Origin: Algoriphagus pacificus | Lineage (GTDB): Bacteria; Bacteroidota; Bacteroidia; Cytophagales; Cyclobacteriaceae | Assembly: GCF_017254845.1 (NCBI RefSeq) | Contig: NZ_JAFKCU010000003.1 | Location: 686,270 to 750,269, forward strand | Direction of reading: 5' to 3' | DNA length: 64,000 nt | In this document: piece after piece, positions 55,002 to 63,951 of the stretch | How positions within the stretch are numbered: position 1 is the first letter of the stretch | How the letters are laid out: every line of letters starts with the position of its first letter | The notes under the pieces: model-generated | What the model was told of the DNA's origin: nothing | What the model saw: the letters and a program-made list of their open reading frames with translations, nothing else | Database searches by the model: none | Translations under genes and position numbers: made by a program

Positions 55002-55182
55002 AATCTTTTTCGTTTTTGTGGAACAATGAATTATGAAGCATCTCCAGATCTGGGGCGACAAAGACCTGAAGGAAAAGGAATAAAAAGTGAGGCGAAGCAA
55101 ACGGCTTTATGCCGGAAGCTTCAGGTTGCCCAGAGCCCCTTGATCTATTTTTCTGAGGAATTCAAAGGACCAGAACAGGAAT
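54546..55182. repeat. Direct repeat, right copy (RadC gene plus leader)
   Basis: Homologous to 42940-43577 in the same orientation. The non-coding leader (55002-55182) is as well conserved as the coding part, including the hairpin-forming region. Homology stops abruptly at both ends. Confidence 0.85.
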
Positions 55183-55780
55183 AAATTTTATGACGATCAA
55201 CCGATTATAAACAGTATTCAGTTTTAACAAACCAGAATTAATGGATGACACTAATTCAAAAAATCAATTTAAATCAAACTCGGGTAGGTAACCTGATTTC
55301 GAGTCGCCTTTATCAATGGAGGACTGGTTAAAGGCTTTTCTTTATTATTTTGTAAAATTTTAAGGATTTGCCTTAATAGCTAATCCTGACTTAATCTTAA
55401 TTTCAATAAAATGGGCTTCATTCATTAGAAATTAAAGGAAAATCAAAGTTAAAATAGCAAGGTATATTGGATTTGAAATTCAAAAAACCCAAACCTTCTG
55501 AAGGGTAATCCCAAGAAATATACACGAGCCAATTATTCTACAATTCATTGGAGGTTCTCTACAGATAATTGAAAATCAAACACTTTATCAGGAACCTCAT
55601 AGCCTAAGAGAAAACATCTTCTACTTATTGAATAACATTAAATCCAGGACATCTTACAGCCCCTTTGTTTTTTAATGAGTTCTTTGGTCAGATTATTGTC
55701 TAAAAATTATAGGCTCTTTTATTTATGTTTGCAACCATGATATATTAGATCGCCCAGATTTAGAACAACATTAACCTTAT
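55183..55780. other. Gene-free interval before the acyltransferase gene
   Basis: About 600 bp with no gene; both strands are full of stops. It must hold the promoter of the MBOAT gene, which I cannot identify firmly. It ends at an 11-C run. Confidence 0.4.
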
Positions 55781-55791
55781 CCCCCCCCCCC
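55781..55791 (+). repeat. Homopolymer of eleven C directly before the MBOAT start codon
   Basis: C11 directly abuts the TTG start at 55792. No in-frame ATG lies upstream (a TGA at 55738-55740 closes the frame). Runs of this length slip readily, so changes would alter spacing of the leader rather than the reading frame. Confidence 0.8.
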
Positions 55792-57246
55792 TTGCTGTTC
55801 AATTCCTTAGATTTTGCAATATTCTTACCAGCGGTATTTATTCTATACTGGTTTATTTTCAATAAAAACCTCAAAGCACAGAATTTACTGGTTTTAGTTG
55901 CAAGCTATGTTTTTTATGGTTGGTGGGATTGGAGATTTCTTGGACTCATTGCATTCAGTACCGCCATTGATTTTCTAGTTGGTATTCAACTGGATAAATC
56001 TGAAAAGCCAGGTAACCGAAAAATCCTGTTAGGAATCAGTCTATTAGTGAATATTGGCCTGCTTGGTTTTTTTAAATATTACAATTTTTTTCTGGACAAC
56101 TTTATTTCCGCATTTACCATCTTGGGGATGCCTATCAAAGCCAATTCCCTGCATTTGATATTACCGGTGGGTATCAGTTTTTATACTTTTCAGACCATGA
56201 GTTATTCTATCGATATCTATCGGAAGAAACTCAAAGCCACCAAAGATTGGGTTGCTTTTTCAGCATTTGTAAGCTTTTTCCCTCAACTGGTTGCAGGACC
56301 GATAGAAAGAGCCTCTAACTTGTTGCCCCAATTCTTTAAAAGGAGAAAATTCAACTATTCCTTGGCTAAAGATGGCTTGAGACAAATCCTGTGGGGGCTT
56401 TTCAAAAAAATAGTCATTGCGGATAACTGTGCTGAATTTGCAAATACCATCTTCTCCAATTCTGAAAATTACCAAGGAAGCATTTTATTCCTTGGAGCTG
56501 TATTCTTTGCATTCCAGATCTATGGTGACTTTTCAGGTTATTCTGATATTGCCATAGGTACCTCCAGGCTCTTTGGTTTTGGACTGATGAAAAACTTTGC
56601 CTTTCCATATTTTTCCAGGGATATCGCGGAATTTTGGAGAAGGTGGCACATCTCCCTGTCCACATGGTTCCGTGATTATGTTTACATTCCGTTAGGTGGT
56701 AGTCAGTGCAGTAAAAGCAGGCAGATCAGAAATGTACTGGTCATTTTTCTTCTAAGCGGTTTCTGGCATGGGGCCAACTGGACCTTTATTGTTTGGGGAG
56801 CATTAAATGCCCTCTACTTTATTCCTTTGTTGCTTAGGGATAAAAACCGAAGGAATCTGGAAACTGTGGCATCTCAAAAATCATTGCCGTCATTCAGAGA
56901 ATTCATTGCGATGGCAGGAACGTTCTTGCTCATTTTATTCTCCTGGATATTTTTTAGGGCAGAAAATATGGGACATGCCATCCAGTATTTGACCAATTTA
57001 TTTACCCCACAATTATTTGCAGTTCCTGATTTCTCAGGATTTCCTGGGATGGGCACACTTTTGGTACTTCTATTCGTCTTTATTCTAGTGGAATGGAAAG
57101 GTAGGTTCGGGGATTATGGCATTTCTCAGATTCAATTCCACCCCAATAAAATCTACAGATGGTCCATGTATTTGTTGATCATTTTTATCATTGACATTTT
57201 CGGTAATACCAATGAACAAATTGAATTCATTTACTTCCAGTTTTGA
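55792..57246 (+). CDS. MBOAT-family O-acyltransferase (AlgI/DltB type)
   Basis: The 484-residue polytopic membrane protein has about ten helices and the MBOAT signature WRRWHISLSTWFRDYVYIPLGG, with the active-site region SGFWHGANWTFIVWG containing the conserved His. It opens LFNSLDFAIFLPAVFILYWF like AlgI-type proteins. MBOAT proteins of this group move acyl groups across the membrane to extracellular glycans. The start appears to be TTG at 55792, straight after a C11 run, with no ATG available. The partner gene follows 1 bp later. Confidence 0.9.
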   Translation: MLFNSLDFAIFLPAVFILYWFIFNKNLKAQNLLVLVASYVFYGWWDWRFLGLIAFSTAIDFLVGIQLDKSEKPGNRKILLGISLLVNIGLLGFFKYYNFFLDNFISAFTILGMPIKANSLHLILPVGISFYTFQTMSYSIDIYRKKLKATKDWVAFSAFVSFFPQLVAGPIERASNLLPQFFKRRKFNYSLAKDGLRQILWGLFKKIVIADNCAEFANTIFSNSENYQGSILFLGAVFFAFQIYGDFSGYSDIAIGTSRLFGFGLMKNFAFPYFSRDIAEFWRRWHISLSTWFRDYVYIPLGGSQCSKSRQIRNVLVIFLLSGFWHGANWTFIVWGALNALYFIPLLLRDKNRRNLETVASQKSLPSFREFIAMAGTFLLILFSWIFFRAENMGHAIQYLTNLFTPQLFAVPDFSGFPGMGTLLVLLFVFILVEWKGRFGDYGISQIQFHPNKIYRWSMYLLIIFIIDIFGNTNEQIEFIYFQF

Positions 57247-57247
57247 T

Positions 57248-58180
57248 ATGAATACCATCCTCAAATTCCTCCGGCAGATTTCTTTATTTACGCTCATTTT
57301 GACCCTCTTCAATGTGGGCCTATTTTTCCTGATCAGTGGATTCTATATCAAAGATTATGATGAAGTGGATCTGGATTATTCCCAATATATCCTTGCAGAT
57401 TCCCATGGAATTCCTTTGGGAGACCATACTGAAGATCATCAAGTCCACAATTTCTCTAATCACAGCGATTCTTATCTGGATATGGAGCGGAAACTTAAAT
57501 TCCTGATCAGAAATGCTGAAGTGAAACGAATATACCTTAGTGTGGATGACCACACCCTTTCCCCTACCCGAGAAAAACAAAATAACCTGGATCGTTCTGC
57601 TTACTATGCTGATGAAAATGATTTTTCCAGCTTCGAATCATTCCTTCGAAATAAATACCTGAATTACTATTGTGTCTTTTTAAATGACCGGTACAGCCTG
57701 ATCATTAAAAATTTTATGGAAGAAGAGTTGTTTGATTTTTCCAAATGGGGCGGCAGTAGATCCAAAAGTGCATGGGAAAAATTATCCGACAAAGAAAAAC
57801 TACAAATCAGCCAAGAAAGAATCAATCATTATTTTGATTACCAAGATCCCTCTCAGAATATGGCTCATGCTCTGGAAAGAATTATTTTACTCTGCAAGGA
57901 AAAGCATATAGAGTTGATCGGAATTAAATTTCCGTTGACAAGAACCTATGTGGATTTAATGAATGAGGAAAGCTATAAGGCAGACAGCATCTTCAGAAGT
58001 CACCAATTACCAATTGTGGACTTTGACAGCTTGTTCCTGGAACAGGATTCCTTATTCAGGGACATGGATCATTTGGATAATGGTGGCGGGGTCAAATTCG
58101 TCGAAATTTTATTTGACAGTCTTGACAATCAAGGAATGGTCCAACAAATTCAATCTAGTACCAAAACAACTTTCGAATAA
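57248..58180 (+). CDS. SGNH-like acyl-transfer partner of the MBOAT protein
   Basis: The 310-residue protein has one N-terminal membrane anchor (ISLFTLILTLFNVGLFFLISGF) and an extracytoplasmic domain. ILADSHGIPL places the nucleophilic Ser in the block-I position, and DMDHLDNGGG near residue 280 supplies the Asp-His pair. This matches the DltD/AlgJ/PatB kind of partner that completes O-acetylation started by MBOAT proteins. I use the ATG at 57248; the longer frame from 57191 would overlap the MBOAT gene. The polymer that is modified is unknown. Confidence 0.8.
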   Translation: MNTILKFLRQISLFTLILTLFNVGLFFLISGFYIKDYDEVDLDYSQYILADSHGIPLGDHTEDHQVHNFSNHSDSYLDMERKLKFLIRNAEVKRIYLSVDDHTLSPTREKQNNLDRSAYYADENDFSSFESFLRNKYLNYYCVFLNDRYSLIIKNFMEEELFDFSKWGGSRSKSAWEKLSDKEKLQISQERINHYFDYQDPSQNMAHALERIILLCKEKHIELIGIKFPLTRTYVDLMNEESYKADSIFRSHQLPIVDFDSLFLEQDSLFRDMDHLDNGGGVKFVEILFDSLDNQGMVQQIQSSTKTTFE

Positions 58181-58453
58181 CCGAATGCACCGAAACAAAC
58201 TCTAAGCATACTTTCATGTTCAGTATTATGAGTTTGGATTCCTTAAAACCAGACAAAACCCAATTATTTAGCTAATCCTTTTTTTTCCATACCCCTTGTC
58301 AAACTAGTTCGAAAGTGAAGTTAATTTCCAATCTATTTCCAAAGAATCCAGGTGGTTAATTAATATTTCTTTAAAAGAAACTTATCAATAAAAATTCCAT
58401 CCGCCTGATTGTTTATATATTTTCCGAATTAAACCAAAACTAACTACCATTCA

Positions 58454-59398
58454 ATGGTCTGGATTTTATTCATTGCATGTATTCTGGTCTTTCTTGCGCT
58501 TGATTTAGGCGTATTCAACAGAGAAGCCCATGTCATCAAAACAAAAGAAGCTGCAATTTGGACAGGCATATGGGTTTTGGTAGCTACCCTGTTTTCCGGA
58601 GTGATCTGGTGGGTTTTCTCAAATGATTTGATTGCCAATCCAACAGGTCTGACTCCAGAAAACGCCACCCTAAAATATATTACCGGATATCTGATTGAGC
58701 TTTCCTTAAGTATTGACAATGTCTTTGTAATCGCAGTTATTTTCCGGGCATTTAACATTCCTGACATTCACCAACACAGGGTCCTGTTCTGGGGAATATT
58801 AGGTGCCATATTTTTCAGAGCAGTGATGATATTATTCGGAGTAGCCCTGATCAACCAATTTGAATGGGTCATTTATCTCTTCGGAGCCTTCCTGATTTTT
58901 ACCGCCTATAAAATGTACCGATCAGATGAGGAAGAATTTAACCCCAAAGAATCATTTGTATTCCGCAAAATCAGAAAAATCCTCCCTTTTACTGCATTTA
59001 TGGACGGGGATAAATTCCTGATAAAAAGGAGAAACATCATTATTGCCACCCCTCTTTTCATGGCATTGATTATCATAGAACTCACCGATATTTTGTTTGC
59101 ACTAGACAGCATTCCTGCTATTTTGGCCATTACCTCCAGCCCATTTATCGTATTCAGTTCAAATATATTGGCCATACTGGGACTGAGATCCATGTACTTT
59201 ATGATATCCAGAATGCTTAACAAGTTCCGTTTCATCAATTATAGCCTGATGATTATTCTGACTTTTGTAGGACTCAAAATGATTTTCACCCACTTTGTTG
59301 AAATCCCTGAATGGATCTCACTTTCCGTGATTTTCTTTTCCTTACTTGGAGGCATCCTGGCCTCAATGTACATCAAAGAGAAAACTGAAATCCAGTAA
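58454..59398 (+). CDS. TerC/Alx-family integral membrane protein
   Basis: The 314-residue protein has about nine membrane helices. The family's acidic intramembrane motifs are ELSLSIDNVFVIAVIF and ELTDILFALDSIPAILAI. TerC/Alx proteins are linked with tellurite resistance, alkaline response and manganese export for metalating exported enzymes. It is a single gene; 274 bp separate it from the acyl-transfer pair. A hairpin (59503-59522) lies about 100 bp downstream. Confidence 0.9.
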   Translation: MVWILFIACILVFLALDLGVFNREAHVIKTKEAAIWTGIWVLVATLFSGVIWWVFSNDLIANPTGLTPENATLKYITGYLIELSLSIDNVFVIAVIFRAFNIPDIHQHRVLFWGILGAIFFRAVMILFGVALINQFEWVIYLFGAFLIFTAYKMYRSDEEEFNPKESFVFRKIRKILPFTAFMDGDKFLIKRRNIIIATPLFMALIIIELTDILFALDSIPAILAITSSPFIVFSSNILAILGLRSMYFMISRMLNKFRFINYSLMIILTFVGLKMIFTHFVEIPEWISLSVIFFSLLGGILASMYIKEKTEIQ

Positions 59399-59502
59399 GG
59401 ATCAATCCATATCCGAATTATTGAAAATTAACATTAGCCTTTCCTTGATTTCATGAAGTGAATGGCATCTATCAAAATGGTTTAAAAGAGCTAAAAAAAT
59501 AA

Positions 59503-59522
59503 CCCAAAGCATTTGCTTTGGG
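59503..59522. terminator. Hairpin terminator downstream of terC
   Basis: CCCAAAGCA (59503-59511) and TGCTTTGGG (59514-59522) pair with a 2-nt gap. The T-run is better on the minus strand (seven T), so it may act mainly against transcription coming from the tra operon. Confidence 0.6.
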
Positions 59523-59923
59523 CTAATTAATAAATTGTTAAGCTATTAACTATATAAATCTTTTACGATTTATAATTCTAAAATTAAACTAAATTCTTTT
59601 GAGTAACAAACAAAGCTTCCATAATCCCAAAATAAGATAATCATTTGACCATTAAGTCATTCCCGATTCACTTTAATCCTAAACTTAGCTCTTATAAATA
59701 AGAAACTTACCAGCGGACCATCCTTCAAAAAAACCTGTTTCCTTCCCCATACAAAAAACCAGCGTATCCAAGCTACCGATAAGTTTTCCTTTCATAGGCA
59801 ATAGGTATGCTCCAATCCCTTCCTGATTTTCAATAGACCTCACCGAGTAGGAAAAGAAAAAATGACTGACTAAATCAGTCTTAATGCAGATTTTTAGATG
59901 GTCCGGAATTCCAGCATAAAAAA
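59523..59923. other. Interval between terC and the tra operon, no supported gene
   Basis: About 400 bp. An 82-codon minus-strand frame (59685-59933) starts inside the next terminator and has no family character, so I do not call it a gene. Confidence 0.4.
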
Positions 59924-59942
59924 ACCCGGCCAAAAGCCGGGT
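59924..59942 (-). terminator. Terminator of the tra operon
   Basis: ACCCGGC (59924-59930) and GCCGGGT (59936-59942) pair with a 5-nt loop. T-tracts flank both sides. It lies 44 bp after the stop of the last tra-operon gene. Confidence 0.85.
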
Positions 59943-59985
59943 CTTTTTCCAAAAACATATAATCTAATAGGTCCTGCAAAGATGG

Positions 59986-60828
59986 TCAAATTTTAGGTGA
60001 TTTCCTTGTCTTGGGAACCTGCGGACTTTTTGGGAGCTTATTCCCCTGGGATTCCGTCATCACTTTTTTTTTATCGTCCTTGGTAGTTGATTCCTTTGAT
60101 ATCCCTTCCCCTTTGGAAATGTTTTTTCCTGAATCCAGCTCCTCTTTCTTCTCCTTGCTTGGTAGCAAAAGGTCCTTGGTTTTTACCGAACTCATGCTAG
60201 CATCATAAACATTGATGGATTTGAATTTAGGATTCGCCTCTACAAACATGATTTCTTCCAGACCATTTCTTTCCATACTCACCGGATATTGATTTCCCTT
60301 TTGCAAGGATTTCAGCATCCATCCTTTTTTGGTTTCATCCTCCAGTTCTTTGATAGGAAGCTCTTTCAATTTTGCCTCTAGATCAAATCCATACTTTTCA
60401 TGGAACTGTTGGACAGGAAAATTATTCCTTTCATCTTTTTTGCTAAGGTCCAATTGGATCCAGGCATTGTACTGCTCCTTGTCCGCATCTAAAAAGGTCT
60501 TAAATACAGGCCTTCCTTCCAAGAGGTTAAAAGATTCCTTGGCTGTGATTCCCTGGTTTTGGTAGAAGCTGTGGCTTTTGCCTTCCAATTCCGGGTTATT
60601 GTTCTGAACGGTTACATCGACTTTGTTATAGAAATACCTGTCATTGATTTCAGATTTCTTGAAATGAAGCTGAAAATCAACCTTCTTCCCATCTATTTCC
60701 ATTTGATGCGCCAAGGTAAAAGCAGGGTTTTTGGCCTTGATCTGCTTTTCCAATTCCTTGTTAAGTTTATCCTCAAAACCTGTGTATTTGAGTCTTTCTG
60801 TTAGATAATCAAAATTCTCCTGATCCAT
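59986..60828 (-). CDS. Conjugative-element protein downstream of traN (DUF3945-like)
   Basis: The 280-residue protein is charged and soluble. The body resembles DUF3945-type proteins of conjugative transposons (RNNFPVQQFHEKYGFDLEAKLKELPIKE; KKGWMLKSLQKGNQYPVSMERNGLEEIMF). The C-terminal 60 residues are a Lys/Ser/Pro-rich tail. Its start overlaps the traN stop by 20 bp and a terminator follows, so it is the last gene of the transfer operon. The function is unknown. Confidence 0.65.
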   Translation of the reverse strand: MDQENFDYLTERLKYTGFEDKLNKELEKQIKAKNPAFTLAHQMEIDGKKVDFQLHFKKSEINDRYFYNKVDVTVQNNNPELEGKSHSFYQNQGITAKESFNLLEGRPVFKTFLDADKEQYNAWIQLDLSKKDERNNFPVQQFHEKYGFDLEAKLKELPIKELEDETKKGWMLKSLQKGNQYPVSMERNGLEEIMFVEANPKFKSINVYDASMSSVKTKDLLLPSKEKKEELDSGKNISKGEGISKESTTKDDKKKVMTESQGNKLPKSPQVPKTRKSPKI

Positions 60829-61657
60829 AAGTAGTAGTAGTTAGTAAGTTAGAAATCGGTAAATCAGCTGCTTTTAACAGTCGTTTACCCGGTATTTTGA
60901 GTTGAAGCTGCCTGTCCCCTTTCCGTTCCGAAACAGTGAACTTCAATATTTTATTTTCTGCAATCGTAAAAACCGGAAAGGCCAAAAGGAGCGATTGATT
61001 TGCTTCTAAAATGAAGGGCTTTTGGCTATTTGCTGAATTAAAATCCGGAACAATCGCTACAGCTCTGCTGCTGGATCTTTTACCGGATTTCTTATCAGCT
61101 ATCAGCACTTCCACCTGATCTAATTCAAAAGGAATCAAGGACTTGTTTTCCAATCTTAAATCAAAAAACAGCTGATCCTCATAAAAGTAGATTCCCTTTA
61201 AAGCCATGCTCATCTGATACCCCTCTACCTGCTTTATTTTGGTTCCTTCCGTTTCAGAAAGTGATTGATAGATCTTCTGGTAATCCTTGCTGGATAATCC
61301 GGAAGCGAAGAGCGCCTTGTCCGTTTCTTTGGAGTTTTTACTCCGAAAATCGTGAGTCAGGGTTAAGGGATTTTCAGAAAAAGAAACTGTAAAATCATGG
61401 AGTTGACCATCAGCAGTCAAAACATGTAGATTAGTAGCCTCCATCTCACGTTTGCCTGCCTTTAGCTTGAGCATGTTTAATCCTGCCTCATCCACCTGGC
61501 TCAAAAGATGTACTGACCCTCTGTCAACAGATTTTACAGGTGCGTCAAACACCAGAAATGTTGTCTTGTTCCAAGCTACCTCCAGTGGCTGTTGCCCAAA
61601 ACACAACAAGCCATACAAGCAGAAAGCCCATCCTAGGAATAGTTTTTTTACACTCAT
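60809..61657 (-). CDS. traN: Conjugative transposon protein TraN
   Basis: The 282-residue protein has a signal peptide (MSVKKLFLGWAFCLYGLLCFG) and the TraN body (NKTTFLVFDAPVKSVDRGSVHLL; TNLHVLTADGQLHDFTVSF). It is the outer-membrane-associated VirB9-like part of the Bacteroidota type IV-like transfer channel. The start overlaps the traM stop by 1 bp (TAATG), so translation is coupled. Confidence 0.88.
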   Translation of the reverse strand: MSVKKLFLGWAFCLYGLLCFGQQPLEVAWNKTTFLVFDAPVKSVDRGSVHLLSQVDEAGLNMLKLKAGKREMEATNLHVLTADGQLHDFTVSFSENPLTLTHDFRSKNSKETDKALFASGLSSKDYQKIYQSLSETEGTKIKQVEGYQMSMALKGIYFYEDQLFFDLRLENKSLIPFELDQVEVLIADKKSGKRSSSRAVAIVPDFNSANSQKPFILEANQSLLLAFPVFTIAENKILKFTVSERKGDRQLQLKIPGKRLLKAADLPISNLLTTTTYGSGEF

Positions 61658-62946
61658 TACTTGATGGTTTTTTCAGCCGTGTTGATCAAAAAAATCGGAT
61701 GGCCTGCCTTCACAGAAATCTGCTTTGCATTGGATTTTGACTTCAGCAAGCCTTTGGTTGCCTGCAAGCCTGTGTTGGCCAGTTGTCCCTGCCAATCCAT
61801 TCCGACACCCATCATTCCCAATCCCTGCAGCTCATTGAAGCCATTTCCGCTAAGTTCCGAACCCACAGATTTACTGTTTACAGGAATACCTGGAACTGCA
61901 TCAGCCCCATATACCACCATTGCTAAAGGGAAAAGCTCTTCTTCCCAGATAATCCCGGAAATTTTCACGCTTAGCCTATCTCCTGATAATGCTGTCTTCC
62001 CAAAAAGTGGGGTTCCGGCTGGAATTTCCTTATCCTGAATCCAGATGGATTCCTCCAACTTGATTTCCAGTGTTTCACCGGGAAACAAGGCTTGGGTGCG
62101 AGGAATAATTGCTGCGATGGTGCTTTTGGCATTTCTCTCAGCAGTAAGATTCCCGTTGTCAGACAAGCCATAAAATCCATTTTGACTTTCATTCAACGTC
62201 TCCTCCTCTAAAGAAGCAATCATAGATTCCCCAACTAAGACTGATGGTTCCTTGAGAGCCGGAAAACTGCGTTCATCTACCAAAATCGGGGATTCTTCCT
62301 TTCTGATTATTCTCTCTGGATCCTGCAAAAGCAAGAGCTTATCCATGATTTCAGAGAGCTGTTCCAATTGCATGTCAGGTTTCGAAGTCCCTGATTCCAA
62401 TTCCCGCATCAATTCTTCCATCTGAATCAGATCTGCCTCAACTGTACTTCCCAGCTCCGGTCTAGAGCTGGGCTCCTCGGTTAATTCTTTGTCCTGTTTC
62501 AAAGAAACCCTTGATTCGGCATCAGAAATCAATTGATCCAAGTCAGCCAGTTTTTTATGGATTTGCTTTTCCTGATCGTCTGATTCAAATGGGTCAATAG
62601 ACCTATCTCTCTGGAACTTTGCGGGAATCCCCAATTCAATATCCCCATCCCATAAAAGCCGATCTGATTCTTCCCCTATCAAGGGTTTCGGAACCGCTAA
62701 AGGCTCTGCCTTTTCTTTCCCTTTCTTTTCCTGAAAAGCATAGGCCGCAGCCTTTGTCTCTTGTTCCAGCGGAATGATGGGAGCAGGAAGCGTATTGTTC
62801 AATTGGACCAAGGATTGGCTTTGTTTCGCCTGAACGGGAAAAAACATCCAATTGAGTCCCATTAAAACGGGAATGACCAACAGGGGTAACAAGAGGAAGA
62901 AAATCCCCTTCCTTTTCATATGCGTCTGGTTTTCTGAATTTTTCAT
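61657..62946 (-). CDS. traM: Conjugative transposon protein TraM
   Basis: The 429-residue protein has one N-terminal membrane helix (GIFFLLLPLLVIPVLMGLNWMFF), a long charged periplasmic linker (residues 60-300) and a C-terminal VirB10/TrbI-like beta domain (ALFPGETLEIKLEE; GTPLFGKTALSGDRLSVKI; GHPIFLINTAEKTIK). It spans the envelope as the VirB10-like scaffold of the transfer channel. The upstream gene's frame overlaps its first 311 bases. Confidence 0.88.
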   Translation of the reverse strand: MKNSENQTHMKRKGIFFLLLPLLVIPVLMGLNWMFFPVQAKQSQSLVQLNNTLPAPIIPLEQETKAAAYAFQEKKGKEKAEPLAVPKPLIGEESDRLLWDGDIELGIPAKFQRDRSIDPFESDDQEKQIHKKLADLDQLISDAESRVSLKQDKELTEEPSSRPELGSTVEADLIQMEELMRELESGTSKPDMQLEQLSEIMDKLLLLQDPERIIRKEESPILVDERSFPALKEPSVLVGESMIASLEEETLNESQNGFYGLSDNGNLTAERNAKSTIAAIIPRTQALFPGETLEIKLEESIWIQDKEIPAGTPLFGKTALSGDRLSVKISGIIWEEELFPLAMVVYGADAVPGIPVNSKSVGSELSGNGFNELQGLGMMGVGMDWQGQLANTGLQATKGLLKSKSNAKQISVKAGHPIFLINTAEKTIK

Positions 62947-63316
62947 TTGCTTTGTTTTGAAGTGAAATTGATTGAATTAAAGTGTCTGGAGCCATAATCA
63001 AATCGGTTTTTGGCCCCATTACTGGGATTGTCATAGTATTGAAGCTGACCCAATTGCCCGGGATGGAATTACTTCCCAGCAAGGGTTGGATTGCTTTCCA
63101 AGCCAAAGCAGAAAGCAAAAGACCATAGAGAAGAAGCCGTTGGCTCCGGCTTAGCTTTGAATCCAAGCCAGAAGCCTTTTCGCAGCATCGTTTTTCTATT
63201 TTCTGATAGCCTGAGGCCAGTATCATAAAAAGGACTTCCACCAAATTGGCTTTGGGAGCAGATTTTTCTGAAGGCCTGCCCGACCCTATCCATGATGGTA
63301 TCACAAATCTTTTCAT
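62636..63316 (-). CDS. TraL-position protein with unusually long overlap into traM
   Basis: The first 125 residues look real: a basic amphipathic start, then one membrane helix (LLLYGLLLSALAWKAIQPLLG) and a short tail, as in TraL, which lies between traK and traM. The frame then stays open for another 100 codons inside traM, giving Cys/Gly-rich residues that look like translation of a coding region in the wrong frame. Either the overlap is genuine or the true stop has been lost by mutation or sequence error near 62946. The start overlaps traK by 4 bp (ATGA). Confidence 0.55.
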   Translation of the reverse strand: MKRFVIPSWIGSGRPSEKSAPKANLVEVLFMILASGYQKIEKRCCEKASGLDSKLSRSQRLLLYGLLLSALAWKAIQPLLGSNSIPGNWVSFNTMTIPVMGPKTDLIMAPDTLIQSISLQNKANEKFRKPDAYEKEGDFLPLVTPVGHSRFNGTQLDVFSRSGETKPILGPIEQYASCSHHSAGTRDKGCGLCFSGKERERKGRAFSGSETLDRGRIRSAFMGWGY

Positions 63317-63942
63317 CGGCTGCTGTGGTTCAGGTCCCTATTTTCCAGGATTTCCCAATTCTCCACCAAGAATCCATGGGGATTATGATGGGAGCGCTGT
63401 ACCTCACGTAGCTTTCCCTGTGTGATCAGAGACCTGGTGATTTTACTGGAAGAGCGGATGATTTCCTGCCTTCCATAAAACAGAAATGGGAAACCCTCTT
63501 TTTCCAAATCCACCCGGATGCTGTCTACTACCAAGCGCTGGCTGATATTTGCAGCCAGTACCTGCTTGTAGTACCCTGATTCCCGAAGGTTATCTACATG
63601 AAATTTGATGCTACCATCTCCTAGATAAAAAGCCTCCTCCAATTGTTCCTGAATCAGTTTTTCATCCGGTGAATAAGTAAAAAGCAGGTCATGTAGCTGC
63701 TTGATATGAGCCCGGGATTCCACAGAAGCCATTTCTCCACGGATGGTCGAAGAAGCTTTCAAGAGCTGGTTTTCGTTTAAGAGGTAGATTTCCTTTCTGC
63801 CTTTCTCCAAGCTTATCATGGAATAGTATAGGGTACCAAAGACAGCTATAAGACAGGCGCATACGATTCCTAAACTCCACCATTTGACCAGCTGAAATGC
63901 AGTGTCCAATTGTGTCAGTTGTTTGATCATTGTTCTTTTCAT
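63313..63942 (-). CDS. traK: Conjugative transposon protein TraK
   Basis: The 209-residue protein has one N-terminal membrane helix (WWSLGIVCACLIAVFGTLYY) and a VirB8-like periplasmic domain (YLGDGSIKFHVDNLRESGYYKQVLAANISQR). TraK is the inner-membrane assembly factor of the transfer channel. It is followed with a 4-bp overlap by the TraL-position gene and preceded by traJ. Confidence 0.88.
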   Translation of the reverse strand: MKRTMIKQLTQLDTAFQLVKWWSLGIVCACLIAVFGTLYYSMISLEKGRKEIYLLNENQLLKASSTIRGEMASVESRAHIKQLHDLLFTYSPDEKLIQEQLEEAFYLGDGSIKFHVDNLRESGYYKQVLAANISQRLVVDSIRVDLEKEGFPFLFYGRQEIIRSSSKITRSLITQGKLREVQRSHHNPHGFLVENWEILENRDLNHSSR

Positions 63943-63951
63943 GCCATGGAA

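Noticed and set aside
59685-59933. 82-codon minus-strand frame after terC
   Set aside because: It starts inside a strong terminator and shows no conserved features.
62636-62940. Second half of the TraL-position frame as true protein
   Set aside because: It lies over the start of traM and its residues look like an out-of-frame reading, so I treat it as doubtful.
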